From positions 1-45,676 of the forward strand of contig JAJJLU010000437.1 of assembly GCA_023807065.1 (NCBI GenBank): a stretch of 45,676 bases of DNA, read 5' to 3'. Within the stretch, counting starts at the first letter, position 1, and every line of letters begins with the position of its first letter. A model generated the notes under the pieces. It was not told the DNA's origin. It did not search any database and saw nothing but the letters and a program-made list of their open reading frames with translations. Positions 17,778 to 27,295 of this stretch are shown here, in pieces. The position numbers were made by a program, and so were the translations under genes. This DNA comes from Isotricha intestinalis (taxonomy: Eukaryota; Ciliophora; Litostomatea; Vestibuliferida; Isotrichidae).

Positions 17778-17916
17778 AATATAAATTAAAAAACCTTATT
17801 TTAAAAACTAAATTAATGAAACAAAAACCTTTATTTAAATTTAAATAATATTAAAAAAAAAATAAAACGGATTAAATAATAAAAAAAATTAAAAAAAATT
17901 CCAAAAAAAAATAAAT

Positions 17917-19047
17917 ATGAAAACAAACATAATAACAATAATATTAATTTTCACAATAATAAAAGGAGAAGAAAAGAACTTAAACTTAATATCATCATTT
18001 ATAGAACTTGACAAAAAAACAATGAATGAAGATAATAAAATAGAAGGTAAAATGATAATTAATGGAGAAAGTTACACAGCAATATGTTCATGTAATGAAA
18101 AAGAAGAAGAATTAAATAATAAAGAAGATAAAAGTGAAAAATGTGATCCATCAAAATTAACAATTCAAAATGAATTAAAAGGAAAAGGAGCATCATTAAA
18201 TTCAATAAGAAATTTAATAGGTGATGCATCATCATTAACATATGTTCCAATAGAAAAATCATCTTTTAAATGTTTAGATGGAAGATATAATAAACCTGTT
18301 TTATCAACAACTGGAGGTGATGCAGGAGAATTTATTTTAGCTTTAAATATTTTTGAAGATTTATTAAATGAAAATAATAATAATAATACTATTTTATTAA
18401 ATCAAGAAGATGTTGATTTTATTTTATATAAATTTATCAATCAAAGTAATTCACAACCTTTTTATATGTGTACTGATGATAATGCTATTAATCATATTGA
18501 AAAAGAATTACAAATTGAAGGATTAAATATTATTAATCCTAGAGAAAATATTAAAAATGATTTATTTAATTTAATCACTGAAAGTGAAAATATTGGTGAT
18601 TTACATATTAGATTAATGTTAAAATATCCTGAAAAATATGGTATTAGAAAAGATTTAATTATAATGTTTTTAAATAGTTTTTATAAATTATATTGGAATA
18701 ATAAAAATATAAAAGATAAAATGGAATTAGACATTTTAACAGGAGATCATAATGAAAATGCATTTATTGAAGTAAGAAGTGAAAATGAATGTCAAAAAGA
18801 AAAAATTGCTCCTTTAATTCCAACACAAGATAAATTTATTTCTGTTTTTGTTCATCATTTAGATGCTGTTTCAATCAAAAGAAAAGTAATTGCTGAGTTT
18901 TTTAAAGATAAATCAAACACTAACTTTAATGGAATTGATCCTGATATTATGCATAAAAGATTAGATCATCATGGTTATGCTATTCTTGATATTACTGGAG
19001 GATTTATTGCTAAAGGATTACCTTTTGATACTATTAATGTTGCTTAA
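17917..19047 (+). CDS. Secreted protein of unknown family
   Basis: The 376-residue product begins with a clear signal peptide (MKTNIITIILIFTIIKGEE). The mature part has few cysteines (for example CSC near residue 58, FKCLDGRY, FYMCTDD, NECQKE) and stretches that look conserved rather than low-complexity: STTGGDAGEFILAL, MLKYPEKYGIRKDL, ILTGDHNENAF, FVHHLDAVSIKRK, RLDHHGYAILDITGGF. No membrane anchor and no clear KDEL-type end (it ends TINVA). The His- and Asp-rich motifs (GDHNEN, HHLD, LDHHGY) could bind metal or form an active site, but I cannot assign a family. It may be lumenal or exported. Confidence 0.75.
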   Translation: MKTNIITIILIFTIIKGEEKNLNLISSFIELDKKTMNEDNKIEGKMIINGESYTAICSCNEKEEELNNKEDKSEKCDPSKLTIQNELKGKGASLNSIRNLIGDASSLTYVPIEKSSFKCLDGRYNKPVLSTTGGDAGEFILALNIFEDLLNENNNNNTILLNQEDVDFILYKFINQSNSQPFYMCTDDNAINHIEKELQIEGLNIINPRENIKNDLFNLITESENIGDLHIRLMLKYPEKYGIRKDLIIMFLNSFYKLYWNNKNIKDKMELDILTGDHNENAFIEVRSENECQKEKIAPLIPTQDKFISVFVHHLDAVSIKRKVIAEFFKDKSNTNFNGIDPDIMHKRLDHHGYAILDITGGFIAKGLPFDTINVA

Positions 19048-19749
19048 TTTTATTCAAAAATATATTTTTTATATGTATTTTAACAAAATATTAAAAAAAT
19101 AATTTTTATCTTTTTAAATCTAAAAAATGGCAAGATAATATATATTAAAAAAGAAAAAATAAATAAAGTTAAAAAATAGTTTTTGATAGTGAAAATTCAT
19201 ATAAATTAGAAAAAAGATAATTAGAAAAACTAAAGGCTTAAATAAGAAGACATATATGATTTGAACTAAATGCTATAGAAGTTCTTGAATATTTAGATTT
19301 TAAGAATTATATAATTTAAAAGTTAAAATTCCTCGTTATAGAAGTTTTAATTATTTATGATTGATGATAATTAATAAGAAAAATATTATTTTTAAGATTT
19401 TTTGAATTTAATTGTTTTAATTTTTCAATTTGTATATATCTTTTTTGGGTTTTTTAGTATAATCATTTAAATTATTATTAAAAAAAGCAAATGCAGTAAA
19501 TAATGAAATTTCAAAGCATAAATTATTTAATATTAATTAATGAAATCAAATAAAAATACATAATATATTTTATAAAATCTTAAAATTAAAGGATGAAATA
19601 AAAATGACATTAAAATATTAAAGTAGCATAAATCTAATATTTTATTTCTTCACATCAAATTGTCATTTTTAATTTTTATTTTTTTTATTTTTTATAACCA
19701 AAGTATAATATAATATAGTATTTTAATTAATATTATATCTTTATATTAA
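19048..19749 (+). pseudogene. Gene-poor stretch with a possible gene relic (about 19127-19370)
   Basis: Seven hundred bases without an intact gene. Within it, an ATG at 19127 opens a frame that reads as MAR, then YILKKKK, with TAA triplets between. From 19179, in a second frame, come VFDSENSYKLEKR, LEKLKA, IRRHI, FELNAIEVLEYLDFKNYII and KLKFLVIEVLIIYD, separated by TAA or TGA. The amino-acid character is protein-like and the stops fall where Gln or Trp codons would fit, so this may be a decayed gene; chance frames in A/T-rich DNA are the alternative. The rest (19400-19749) shows nothing recognisable and includes the promoter region of the next gene. Confidence 0.3.
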
Positions 19750-20574
19750 ATGGAAATATATCCTTTTAACAGTGAAGAAGAATTTCTCAAATCAAAAATA
19801 AATTATGTATTAATCCAAAGTTATAATGTAATTCAAGAAAAATTAAATTTTTTAAAAACATCAATTTTAAATAATAGTACAAATATTTTAAATGAAAAAA
19901 TCCCAAAAAAAATTAAAATTAACAAAAGTGGAAGATATAAAAAAACAGAACAAAAGAATAAAATTATATCAATTCATTCAAAAATGAGTTTTGATAACAT
20001 ATTAAGAAAAATAAAAGTAATGTATCATAATTTTATAATAAAATTTGCAAATAATTATATAAAATTTTTATATGATGGATTTCAAAGATATCGTTTAAGA
20101 AAAATTTCCGGAAAAATAACTCAAAATGTCACAAAAAAATATAATGTTAGTCTTTCAAATATAACTTTAAAAGAATTTTTATCAAATAAGATAAGTCCAA
20201 AATATAAACAAGACAAAGATAAAAATAAAAAAATGGTTGAAAAATTATGTTCATTAAAAATGCAAATGAAAGAGTTATTTGATTTATCATATATTTCCTT
20301 TTATAAAAGAATATTTCTATGTACAAATCGAACTTATTTAGAAGAGAATTATGGTTTAAGTGAAAATACTTTAACATTTAAAGATAATTTAGAAATAATG
20401 TATGAAACAGAAAATCCAAATTATATTCAAGAAGTAGAAAAAATAGGAAAAAAGCAATTCATTGAATTCATTGGATACAATAAAAAAAAATTGAAATTCG
20501 GAAAAGACCAAAAAGAAATTAAAGATATTAATAAAAATTATCTTTTATTTAAAGTTAAAAAGTTAGAGTCTTAA
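19750..20574 (+). CDS. Lys-rich protein with GR..K...DNILRKIK motif, unknown function
   Basis: The 274-residue protein is basic and helical. Its core is GRYKKTEQKNKIISIHSKMS followed by FDNILRKIKVMYHNFIIKF, then NNYIKFLYDG and a further conserved-looking stretch (SLSNITLKEFLSNKISPKY; LFDLSYISFYKRIFLCTNR). From memory, proteins of ciliates and other protists share a GRxKK...H.K.s.DNIxRKIK pattern of unknown role; this recognition is unverified. There is no leader, membrane segment or enzyme motif. The basic GR/KK patch may bind nucleic acid, as inference only. Confidence 0.65.
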   Translation: MEIYPFNSEEEFLKSKINYVLIQSYNVIQEKLNFLKTSILNNSTNILNEKIPKKIKINKSGRYKKTEQKNKIISIHSKMSFDNILRKIKVMYHNFIIKFANNYIKFLYDGFQRYRLRKISGKITQNVTKKYNVSLSNITLKEFLSNKISPKYKQDKDKNKKMVEKLCSLKMQMKELFDLSYISFYKRIFLCTNRTYLEENYGLSENTLTFKDNLEIMYETENPNYIQEVEKIGKKQFIEFIGYNKKKLKFGKDQKEIKDINKNYLLFKVKKLES

Positions 20575-20705
20575 AATGATATATCTTTGTAAATATAATC
20601 ATATAGAAATAATTCATTTTAATAAAGGTTATATGAATAATAAATAAATATTTAAATATTATAATATAAAAAATATGCTTTTAATATAAGAATTAAAGAA
20701 AAAAA

Positions 20706-20764
20706 AATTGTATACTTTTTAAATAACTAATATATACAATTAAAATAACTAATATATACAATTA
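20706..20764. repeat. Tandem 22-base duplication plus inverted copy
   Basis: In the convergent gap between the previous gene and the kinase gene, a 22-base unit (beginning AAATAACTAATATATACAAT) is present twice without change at 20721-20742 and 20743-20764. AATTGTATA at 20706-20714 is the inverted copy of TATACAATT inside each unit (20733-20741, 20755-20763), so alternative hairpins can form. It probably arose by recent slippage and lies where the two 3' ends meet. Confidence 0.75.
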
Positions 20765-20838
20765 ATTTATTATTTCAAATAAAAAAATTATTTTTTATAC
20801 AACACAAAAAATATTTATATTAAAGAAGAATAAAAGAA

Positions 20839-22482
20839 TTATAAAAAATGATGTTTTAAAACAGGTAAATAATTGTTTCTTTTAGAACTACTTGAAATAA
20901 TTTTTTCTTCTCTAGAAATAGATCTATTATGAAAATTAGAAAGATTAGGATTAGTATAATTACTAATATTAATAAAGCCACTTATAGTTTCACTATTTTG
21001 TTTATTATGTTTATTTTGAAAATTAGTCATATTATTCATAATAACATTATAATTTTTTTTTATAACAGTATCATAATTATTACTTATTGAAAAATCAGAA
21101 GGTGAATTTTCTCCTCTTTTTTTCTTTGATAAATATATTTTTCCTACAATTGAACCAAAATTTCCTTTTGATTTTTTAGTAAATCCATTAATGTAAAAAT
21201 GATTAATATTCATATTTATATTATTATTTATATTATTTCTACTTGTTATATAAGGAATATTTTTCTTTTGCTTTTTTGATTCTATTAAATCTTTAAAAGA
21301 ATATTTTGGTGATAATTTTAATCCTCCTCTTTTTAATGTTTTTACATCTTTTTTTTCTATTGAATATGGAGATAAAGAAAATTTTTTTTTATTTTTTGAT
21401 TCACTAATATTACTATTATTATTGTTAATATAATTAAATTTATTAATATGTTTTGAAATAAAATCAGTTTGTAATATACTAGGGTGATTTTTTTTCTTTT
21501 CTTTAAATTTAATATTAAAATCAGCTACTAAATTAATTAATTTTTTTCTAAAAGCATTAGCTTCTTTATCTTTATTAAAAACTTTTAATTTCTTAATTTT
21601 ATTTTTAACTTCTTGATTCTTATTAATAATTCTATTTTGAATAATATTTTTTTCAACCATATAATAATCAATATTACATAATTTTTTTCCTTTTAAATAA
21701 AAATCATTTTTTTTAATATTATGAATAGTAATTCTATCATCAGGATTAACAGTTAAAATTTTCATAATAAGTTTTTTAGTATTTTCAGAAATAAAATTAG
21801 GAAATTCTGGTTTACATATTAAAATATTTTTAAATAAAATATCATTAGTATCGCCTTCAAAAGGTAAATAACCACATAACATAGCATATAAAATAATACC
21901 ACAACACCAAATATCACTTTTAAAACCATCATAAAATTGTTTATTAATAATTTCAGGTGAAGCATAAGAAGGACTTCCACATTTAGTTTTTAATAAATTT
22001 CCCTTTTTTGAAATATGCGATAAACCGAAATCTATTATTTTTAATATTTTATTTTTATTTAATAATAAATTTTCCGGCTTTAAATCTCTATGACATACAT
22101 TATGTGAATGAATATATTCTAAACCATTTATTAATTGATAAAAAAAAATTGAAGATTCATCTTCTGATAATTTCTTATGTTCTACTATATAATCAAATAA
22201 TTCTCCTTTTGAACAATATTCCATTATTATATAAAAATTTTCTTCTGTTTCTATTATTTGATATACATATATTACATTAATATGATTAAATTGTTTTATT
22301 ATTTCATTCTCATTTAATATTGATTTTTTCTTTTTTTCTTTATATTCTTTTTTATTTAATATTTTTATTGCAAATTCTTCTCCTGTTGGTTTAAAAATTC
22401 CTAATTTGACTTTTCCAAAATTTCCTTCTCCTATTGTGTCTTTTAAAGAATAATTTGAAAAATCAGAATAATCATATGACAT
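20839..22482 (-). CDS. SNF1/AMPK-like (CAMK group) Ser/Thr protein kinase
   Basis: The 547-residue protein has a complete kinase domain at about residues 11-268. Gly loop GEGNFGKV, ATP lysine K40 (AIK), catalytic HRDLKPEN (D133), DFG (151-153), and an activation loop LLKTKCGSPSYASPE that is close to the AMPK/SNF1 form, with Thr166 as the site an upstream kinase would phosphorylate. All catalytic residues are present, so it should be active. The C-terminal 270 residues are Lys/Asn/Ser-rich with no recognisable UBA or KA1 domain, and probably disordered and regulatory. AMPK-type kinases sense energy state, but this could equally be a MARK/BRSK-like relative. The start MSYDYSDFSNYSL lies directly before the domain. 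Confidence 0.92.
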   Translation of the reverse strand: MSYDYSDFSNYSLKDTIGEGNFGKVKLGIFKPTGEEFAIKILNKKEYKEKKKKSILNENEIIKQFNHINVIYVYQIIETEENFYIIMEYCSKGELFDYIVEHKKLSEDESSIFFYQLINGLEYIHSHNVCHRDLKPENLLLNKNKILKIIDFGLSHISKKGNLLKTKCGSPSYASPEIINKQFYDGFKSDIWCCGIILYAMLCGYLPFEGDTNDILFKNILICKPEFPNFISENTKKLIMKILTVNPDDRITIHNIKKNDFYLKGKKLCNIDYYMVEKNIIQNRIINKNQEVKNKIKKLKVFNKDKEANAFRKKLINLVADFNIKFKEKKKNHPSILQTDFISKHINKFNYINNNNSNISESKNKKKFSLSPYSIEKKDVKTLKRGGLKLSPKYSFKDLIESKKQKKNIPYITSRNNINNNINMNINHFYINGFTKKSKGNFGSIVGKIYLSKKKRGENSPSDFSISNNYDTVIKKNYNVIMNNMTNFQNKHNKQNSETISGFINISNYTNPNLSNFHNRSISREEKIISSSSKRNNYLPVLKHHFL

Positions 22483-22555
22483 TTATTTAAAGTAATTTTT
22501 TAAAAAAAAAAATAATTTTAAATATTAAATAATATCTTTTTTATTTTTTCCAAAT

Positions 22556-23683
22556 TTACTTTTTTGAAGGACTCATTAATCTTTTATTTTGAACTTGAGA
22601 TTTAAATAATTGAATTTTATTATATAAATCATTAAATATTTCTTTTTTATTATTATCTTTTTGAACAGTTTCTTTAACTTCATTTTGTTTTAATTGTTTT
22701 TCAAATTCTAATTGTCTACATTTTTCTTCTAAAATATTATATTTACTTTGAAGTTGACTTAATTGTTCTTTTTTTTTAGTTAATTTATTAGCAAAATTTT
22801 CTTTTTCTCTTTTCACAACATCAATTTCTCTTAAATACTTTTCATCATTCATTCTTAAAGTAATATTTTCTTTAGAAATAGAATTTAATTGATTTTCTAA
22901 ATTTTGTATTTTTTCTTCTAATAAATTAATTTGTTCATTTTCTCTTTGTTTACAAAAATTTAATTCTTTACATAAATCTTCCTTATCTTTCACAACACTC
23001 ATTAATTTTTCATTTAAAAGTTTATTTTCAGTTATTAATTTAATATTATCATCATTTAAATTTTTATTATTAAAAATTAATTCTTGAATTTTTTGTTCTT
23101 TATTTTTCCTATTTTCAATAGTAAAATCAACTTCAGGATTATCAAATAATCTTAATCTACTAATCGCTTCAGTTAATTGATTAACTTGTAAATTTTTATT
23201 TAAAAGTTCTTTTTCATAAGAATCATTATTATTAATTAATTCTAATATTTTTTTTCTACAATTTTCTAATTCATTTTCTAATTTTTTATTAACTTCACTT
23301 AAATGAGAAATATCTTCTCTATAAATTAATGTATCTGCTTTTAAAGTTATATTTTCTTGTTGTAATTTTTCAAATTCCATTGATTGAGAAATAAAACTTT
23401 TTGTATGATCTTCATTTTTTAATTTTAATTCACTCATTGCTTTATTTACTTGATCAATTTTTTCTTCATTATTTTTTATATTTTCTTCTAATTTATTTAT
23501 TTTTAACCCACTTTCTTCTAAAGCAGCAACTCTTTCTTTTACTTTTTTTAATTTGTTTATTTCATTCATTAATGAATTTTGATGAATATTATAATTATTG
23601 TTTGAAAAGTCATAATTATTATTTTGGTCCATGTTATCTATTTCTCTTTCATTTAATTGATATAATTGATTGTATGTTGACAT
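22556..23683 (-). CDS. Long coiled-coil protein
   Basis: The 375-residue protein is almost entirely heptad-like from about residue 37 to 350 (for example LNEINKLKKVKERVAALEES-like start, NKKLENELENCRKKILELIN, REKENFANKLTKKKEQLSQL). It ends in a short basic tail (QVQNKRLMSPSKK). No membrane segment, leader or other domain is seen. Such proteins serve as tethers or cytoskeletal or ciliary structural parts; nothing in the sequence chooses. It is divergent, with a 91-base gap, from the large alpha/beta-hydrolase-like protein, which may point to joint expression. Confidence 0.75.
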   Translation of the reverse strand: MSTYNQLYQLNEREIDNMDQNNNYDFSNNNYNIHQNSLMNEINKLKKVKERVAALEESGLKINKLEENIKNNEEKIDQVNKAMSELKLKNEDHTKSFISQSMEFEKLQQENITLKADTLIYREDISHLSEVNKKLENELENCRKKILELINNNDSYEKELLNKNLQVNQLTEAISRLRLFDNPEVDFTIENRKNKEQKIQELIFNNKNLNDDNIKLITENKLLNEKLMSVVKDKEDLCKELNFCKQRENEQINLLEEKIQNLENQLNSISKENITLRMNDEKYLREIDVVKREKENFANKLTKKKEQLSQLQSKYNILEEKCRQLEFEKQLKQNEVKETVQKDNNKKEIFNDLYNKIQLFKSQVQNKRLMSPSKK

Positions 23684-23774
23684 GTTTTATAAATATATTT
23701 TTCTTCTTTTTTAATTTATTTCAAAATTTTTTTTTATAATTAAGTTATAATTTTTTATATTAATTTTAATTAAA
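23684..23774. promoter_or_regulatory. 91-base bidirectional promoter gap
   Basis: This is the entire space between divergent start codons of the coiled-coil gene and the 1155-residue protein gene. T-rich and A-rich runs only, no recognisable element. Confidence 0.35.
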
Positions 23775-26700
23775 ATGAAAAAAAAGAAAGATTTAAAAGA
23801 AAAGGAAAATGATAATGATAAAACTCAAAGAGATAAAACACAAAGAGATAAATTAGAAATATCAATTGCAGAATCAATTACTTCAAATCCAAAACCAATT
23901 TTATATTATAATAAAGTAAAAGAATCAATATGTTATGGTGAATTTTGTGAATATATAATTCCTCAAACTTTTAAAGGAATAAAACAAAATTCTAAATTAC
24001 CAGAATATAACATTCCAGAAGAAAATAAATTCACAAACAAAGATAAAAACAATAAATTACCTTATTGTTTGCCTTTATATCAAATAAAAAAAGTATATGA
24101 CAATCCTCAATTAGTAAATATAGTTTTAAAAGCATATTCAATTTTTCCTAAGAATTTTGATAAAGATAAAGAAATAGAAAAAATAATAAATCAAAGAAAA
24201 GAAAATGAATTAAAGAAAAGAAATGAAGAAAAAATGAAAGGCAAAGAACCAGATGTAAATGATCCAGATGATGAAATAGAAAAAATACAAGATCCAATAT
24301 TAATAAAACAATATTTTGAAAATAAAAAAAAACAACATCAAAAAACAATAATTTTATATACTCCAACTCCTAATAAATTTCAACATATAAATTATGACTA
24401 TATGTATGATGAAAAAGGAATATGTGAAAATTGTTATAAAATATATAATATAATAAAAAACTTTATATCAAATATAGATGAATGTACATCTCAATTTAAA
24501 TCATTAACTAAAGCAAGAGATATATTATTAAAAGGTGAAAATTTAAAAACTTCAAGTTTTGATGATAATAAATTAAATTTTGAAGATAATTTATTATTCC
24601 AAGAAAAAGTAGGTGAAATGTCTTTAAAGAAAATATTACAAGAAAAAATATTAAGAGATAGATTAGAAGAAATAGAAAAAAATAAAAGAAAAGATAAAGG
24701 AAAAATAAAGAATACATATACAAGAAAAGAAGAATTAAATAATGAATTTTCATATAAAATGAATGTAAATTTAAGATTATTAAAATTAAATTTAGTAGCA
24801 GAAAAAACAAAAAATAAATTTTTTGGATTATTATTTAATGAATTAGACACAGAGCCAGATACATTATATAAAAGATTAGATATTCCAAAACCAAAAATAG
24901 AACAACAAATATCAATGAAAGCTTTAAGAATGCATATGGGAATTAATTCACATATTTATAATCCTAAAATAGATATTTTAACTAAAATTTTAGAAACTAA
25001 TCCTGCTTTACAAAATGATGTTTATGATAATTTAGCTCGTGATAAAAATCAATATGAAATACAAGATAATATTCAAAGAGAAATGAATCAAGTTGATAAT
25101 GATTTATTCTTAAATTATAGAAATTTATTAAAAGAAAAAGAAGAAGAAGAAAAAAAAAGTGATTCTGAAAATGAAGAAGATGAAAGACAAATGAAAAAAT
25201 TAAAAACTATTAATGAAAAACCTTTTATAGGAAATAAAATTTATATTTTCCAAGAAGAAAGAAATGAAATGTATGATGAAGAAGATAATAATAAAATTAA
25301 TTTAAGTGCTCAGAAAAGTATAGATAAAATAAAAAGTGATTTAAATTTAGATAATAATATAGAAGATAAAAAAAGTCAAAGTTCAGAAACAAGAAAAAAA
25401 CCATTAATAAGATCAAACACAGCAAAAAATACCAATATTAATTTTTTAAAACAAAGAAAAACTTTAAATTCATTTAACAGAAATATAATTCCATCAAGTA
25501 AAAAATCAGGAATTGATTTTTCAAAAGTAAAACAAAGATATAGTGTTATGGTATCATCAAAGAGAAAATCAATATTTGAATTGAAAAAAGAAAAAGAAGC
25601 AAAATTAGAAAAATTTGTTCAATTTACTCCTGCAAAATTTAAATATTTACAAAATACAGAAAGTATTGAAGAAGAAAATGAATATAATATTAATATTCCT
25701 CAAATTTCACAAGAAGAAAAAGAAAGGAAAAAAAATTTAAAAAAAGAAAAAAATAAAAAGAAAATAATTATATCATCTTTATTTTATAATAAAAGTTCTG
25801 ATGAATATAAAAATACAGTTCCTTATTATTATATAACATCACCATTACCTAAATTTAATGAAGGTAATATTCCAATAAGTGAAAATCCTTTACTTTTAAC
25901 ACAAAATATTTCAAGTGAAGATTATATAAACTTAGGAAAATTTGAAAATACAAAATTATTAAAAGATTCTTCTATTTTTGTTTATGATTCAAATACTGCT
26001 GTTCCTTATGATATTGTTAATTTAAAAGTTGGAGGTGAAAAAAAAAAAGGAAGTAAAAGAAGAAGTATTACTTTATTAACTGAAGAAAAAAGTAGTAAAT
26101 TTATTATTGTTGTTTTAAATGATTTTTTCGATTCTTATGAAAAATATAAAAATTCAGTTGCTGAAGCTATGAAAAATTGTTCTAAAGATTTAAAAGATGC
26201 TAAATTAGTTTTATTTAATTTTCCTGGTCAAAGTTCAACAATGTTTTCAAAAAAGAATATTTTAAATAATATGTTTTATTCAGAATTTTTAGATAGATTT
26301 TTATATTTTTTATTTAATAGAAAATTATTTGATCAAAGTTATTCTTTAATTTTAATTGGTTTTGGAAATGGAGGAAATGTGGCTTTGACTTATACATCAA
26401 TATATGAAAAATATTGGGATTTTATTCATTCAGTTATAATATTTAATGGTTATTGTCAAAATGATTCTTTCTTAAATCAAAGTATGGTTGAAATATTAAA
26501 AAATATTAGTAAAACTAAAAATCCAAAAAATATTGAATTTTTCATTAAAAGTGTTATTATTAATCCAAAATATTTAATGAATAATAATAATAATGATCAT
26601 ATTTCTATTAATGGTAGTAAAATAAAAAGTAATAAAAGTAAAAGCAATAAAAGTTTTAGAAGTAATTTAGATAGTGATAGTCTTAGTAGTAAAAGTAATA

Positions 26701-27242
26701 AAAATAAAAAATTTGTTTTAAATATTTCTAATAATAATTTCAGTGATGATGAAGAAGAAGAAGAAGAATCTGAAAGTGAAGAAACTAATAAAATTACTTT
26801 AGAAGGTTATAAACAAATCACTAAAGGTTATTTTTTTAATTCTACTATTAATTTTAAAAATATGAAAACTAAAATCATTTGCGTTCATTCTAATCAAGAT
26901 AGTTTCATTAGTATTAACAATTTAAATTTATTATTCCAAAATAAAATTAAAAGCTATACTGTTACTAATCAAAAAAAAAAACAATTACCTCCTTTATTCT
27001 TTGATAAAAATATAAGTATGATGAGTAAAAATTCAATGACTTCATATACAAGTAGAAAAAAAATAAATTATGATTTTGATGATTTATTAAAAAATGATCC
27101 AAAAAGAAAATTAATAATAATAGAAGGAGCACATGATATATTCCAATTAGAAAAAATAGATCCAACAAGTCAAAATGTAATAGAAGATGTCTTAACATCA
27201 TATTTTTCTTTTATAGTATCAAACTCCTTATATAATAATTAA
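23775..27242 (+). CDS. Large protein with inactive-looking alpha/beta-hydrolase domain
   Basis: The first about 760 of 1155 residues are charged, Lys/Glu-rich and partly helical, with islands that look conserved (GEFCEYIIPQTFKGIKQNSK; LYTPTPNKFQHINYDYMYD, then CENC). The last third looks like an alpha/beta-hydrolase: strand KFIIVVLNDFFDSY, AKLVLFNFPGQS, the nucleophile-elbow strand LILIGFGNGGNVAL (about 855-868), IHSVIIFNGYC, a late strand KTKIICVHSNQDSFI and the His region IEGAHDIF (about 1115-1122). At the elbow the usual G-x-S-x-G Ser is Gly (GFGNGG), so catalysis by the standard mechanism is unlikely, although Asp/His equivalents remain. A Ser/Lys/Glu-rich insert (about 935-1010) interrupts the lid region. 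I do not recognise the protein; a scaffold role is inferred. Confidence 0.65.
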   Translation: MKKKKDLKEKENDNDKTQRDKTQRDKLEISIAESITSNPKPILYYNKVKESICYGEFCEYIIPQTFKGIKQNSKLPEYNIPEENKFTNKDKNNKLPYCLPLYQIKKVYDNPQLVNIVLKAYSIFPKNFDKDKEIEKIINQRKENELKKRNEEKMKGKEPDVNDPDDEIEKIQDPILIKQYFENKKKQHQKTIILYTPTPNKFQHINYDYMYDEKGICENCYKIYNIIKNFISNIDECTSQFKSLTKARDILLKGENLKTSSFDDNKLNFEDNLLFQEKVGEMSLKKILQEKILRDRLEEIEKNKRKDKGKIKNTYTRKEELNNEFSYKMNVNLRLLKLNLVAEKTKNKFFGLLFNELDTEPDTLYKRLDIPKPKIEQQISMKALRMHMGINSHIYNPKIDILTKILETNPALQNDVYDNLARDKNQYEIQDNIQREMNQVDNDLFLNYRNLLKEKEEEEKKSDSENEEDERQMKKLKTINEKPFIGNKIYIFQEERNEMYDEEDNNKINLSAQKSIDKIKSDLNLDNNIEDKKSQSSETRKKPLIRSNTAKNTNINFLKQRKTLNSFNRNIIPSSKKSGIDFSKVKQRYSVMVSSKRKSIFELKKEKEAKLEKFVQFTPAKFKYLQNTESIEEENEYNINIPQISQEEKERKKNLKKEKNKKKIIISSLFYNKSSDEYKNTVPYYYITSPLPKFNEGNIPISENPLLLTQNISSEDYINLGKFENTKLLKDSSIFVYDSNTAVPYDIVNLKVGGEKKKGSKRRSITLLTEEKSSKFIIVVLNDFFDSYEKYKNSVAEAMKNCSKDLKDAKLVLFNFPGQSSTMFSKKNILNNMFYSEFLDRFLYFLFNRKLFDQSYSLILIGFGNGGNVALTYTSIYEKYWDFIHSVIIFNGYCQNDSFLNQSMVEILKNISKTKNPKNIEFFIKSVIINPKYLMNNNNNDHISINGSKIKSNKSKSNKSFRSNLDSDSLSSKSNKNKKFVLNISNNNFSDDEEEEEESESEETNKITLEGYKQITKGYFFNSTINFKNMKTKIICVHSNQDSFISINNLNLLFQNKIKSYTVTNQKKKQLPPLFFDKNISMMSKNSMTSYTSRKKINYDFDDLLKNDPKRKLIIIEGAHDIFQLEKIDPTSQNVIEDVLTSYFSFIVSNSLYNN

Positions 27243-27295
27243 AAAAGAATAATAATTTTTTAAAATAAACAAATATAAAAATAAAAAAATTTATT

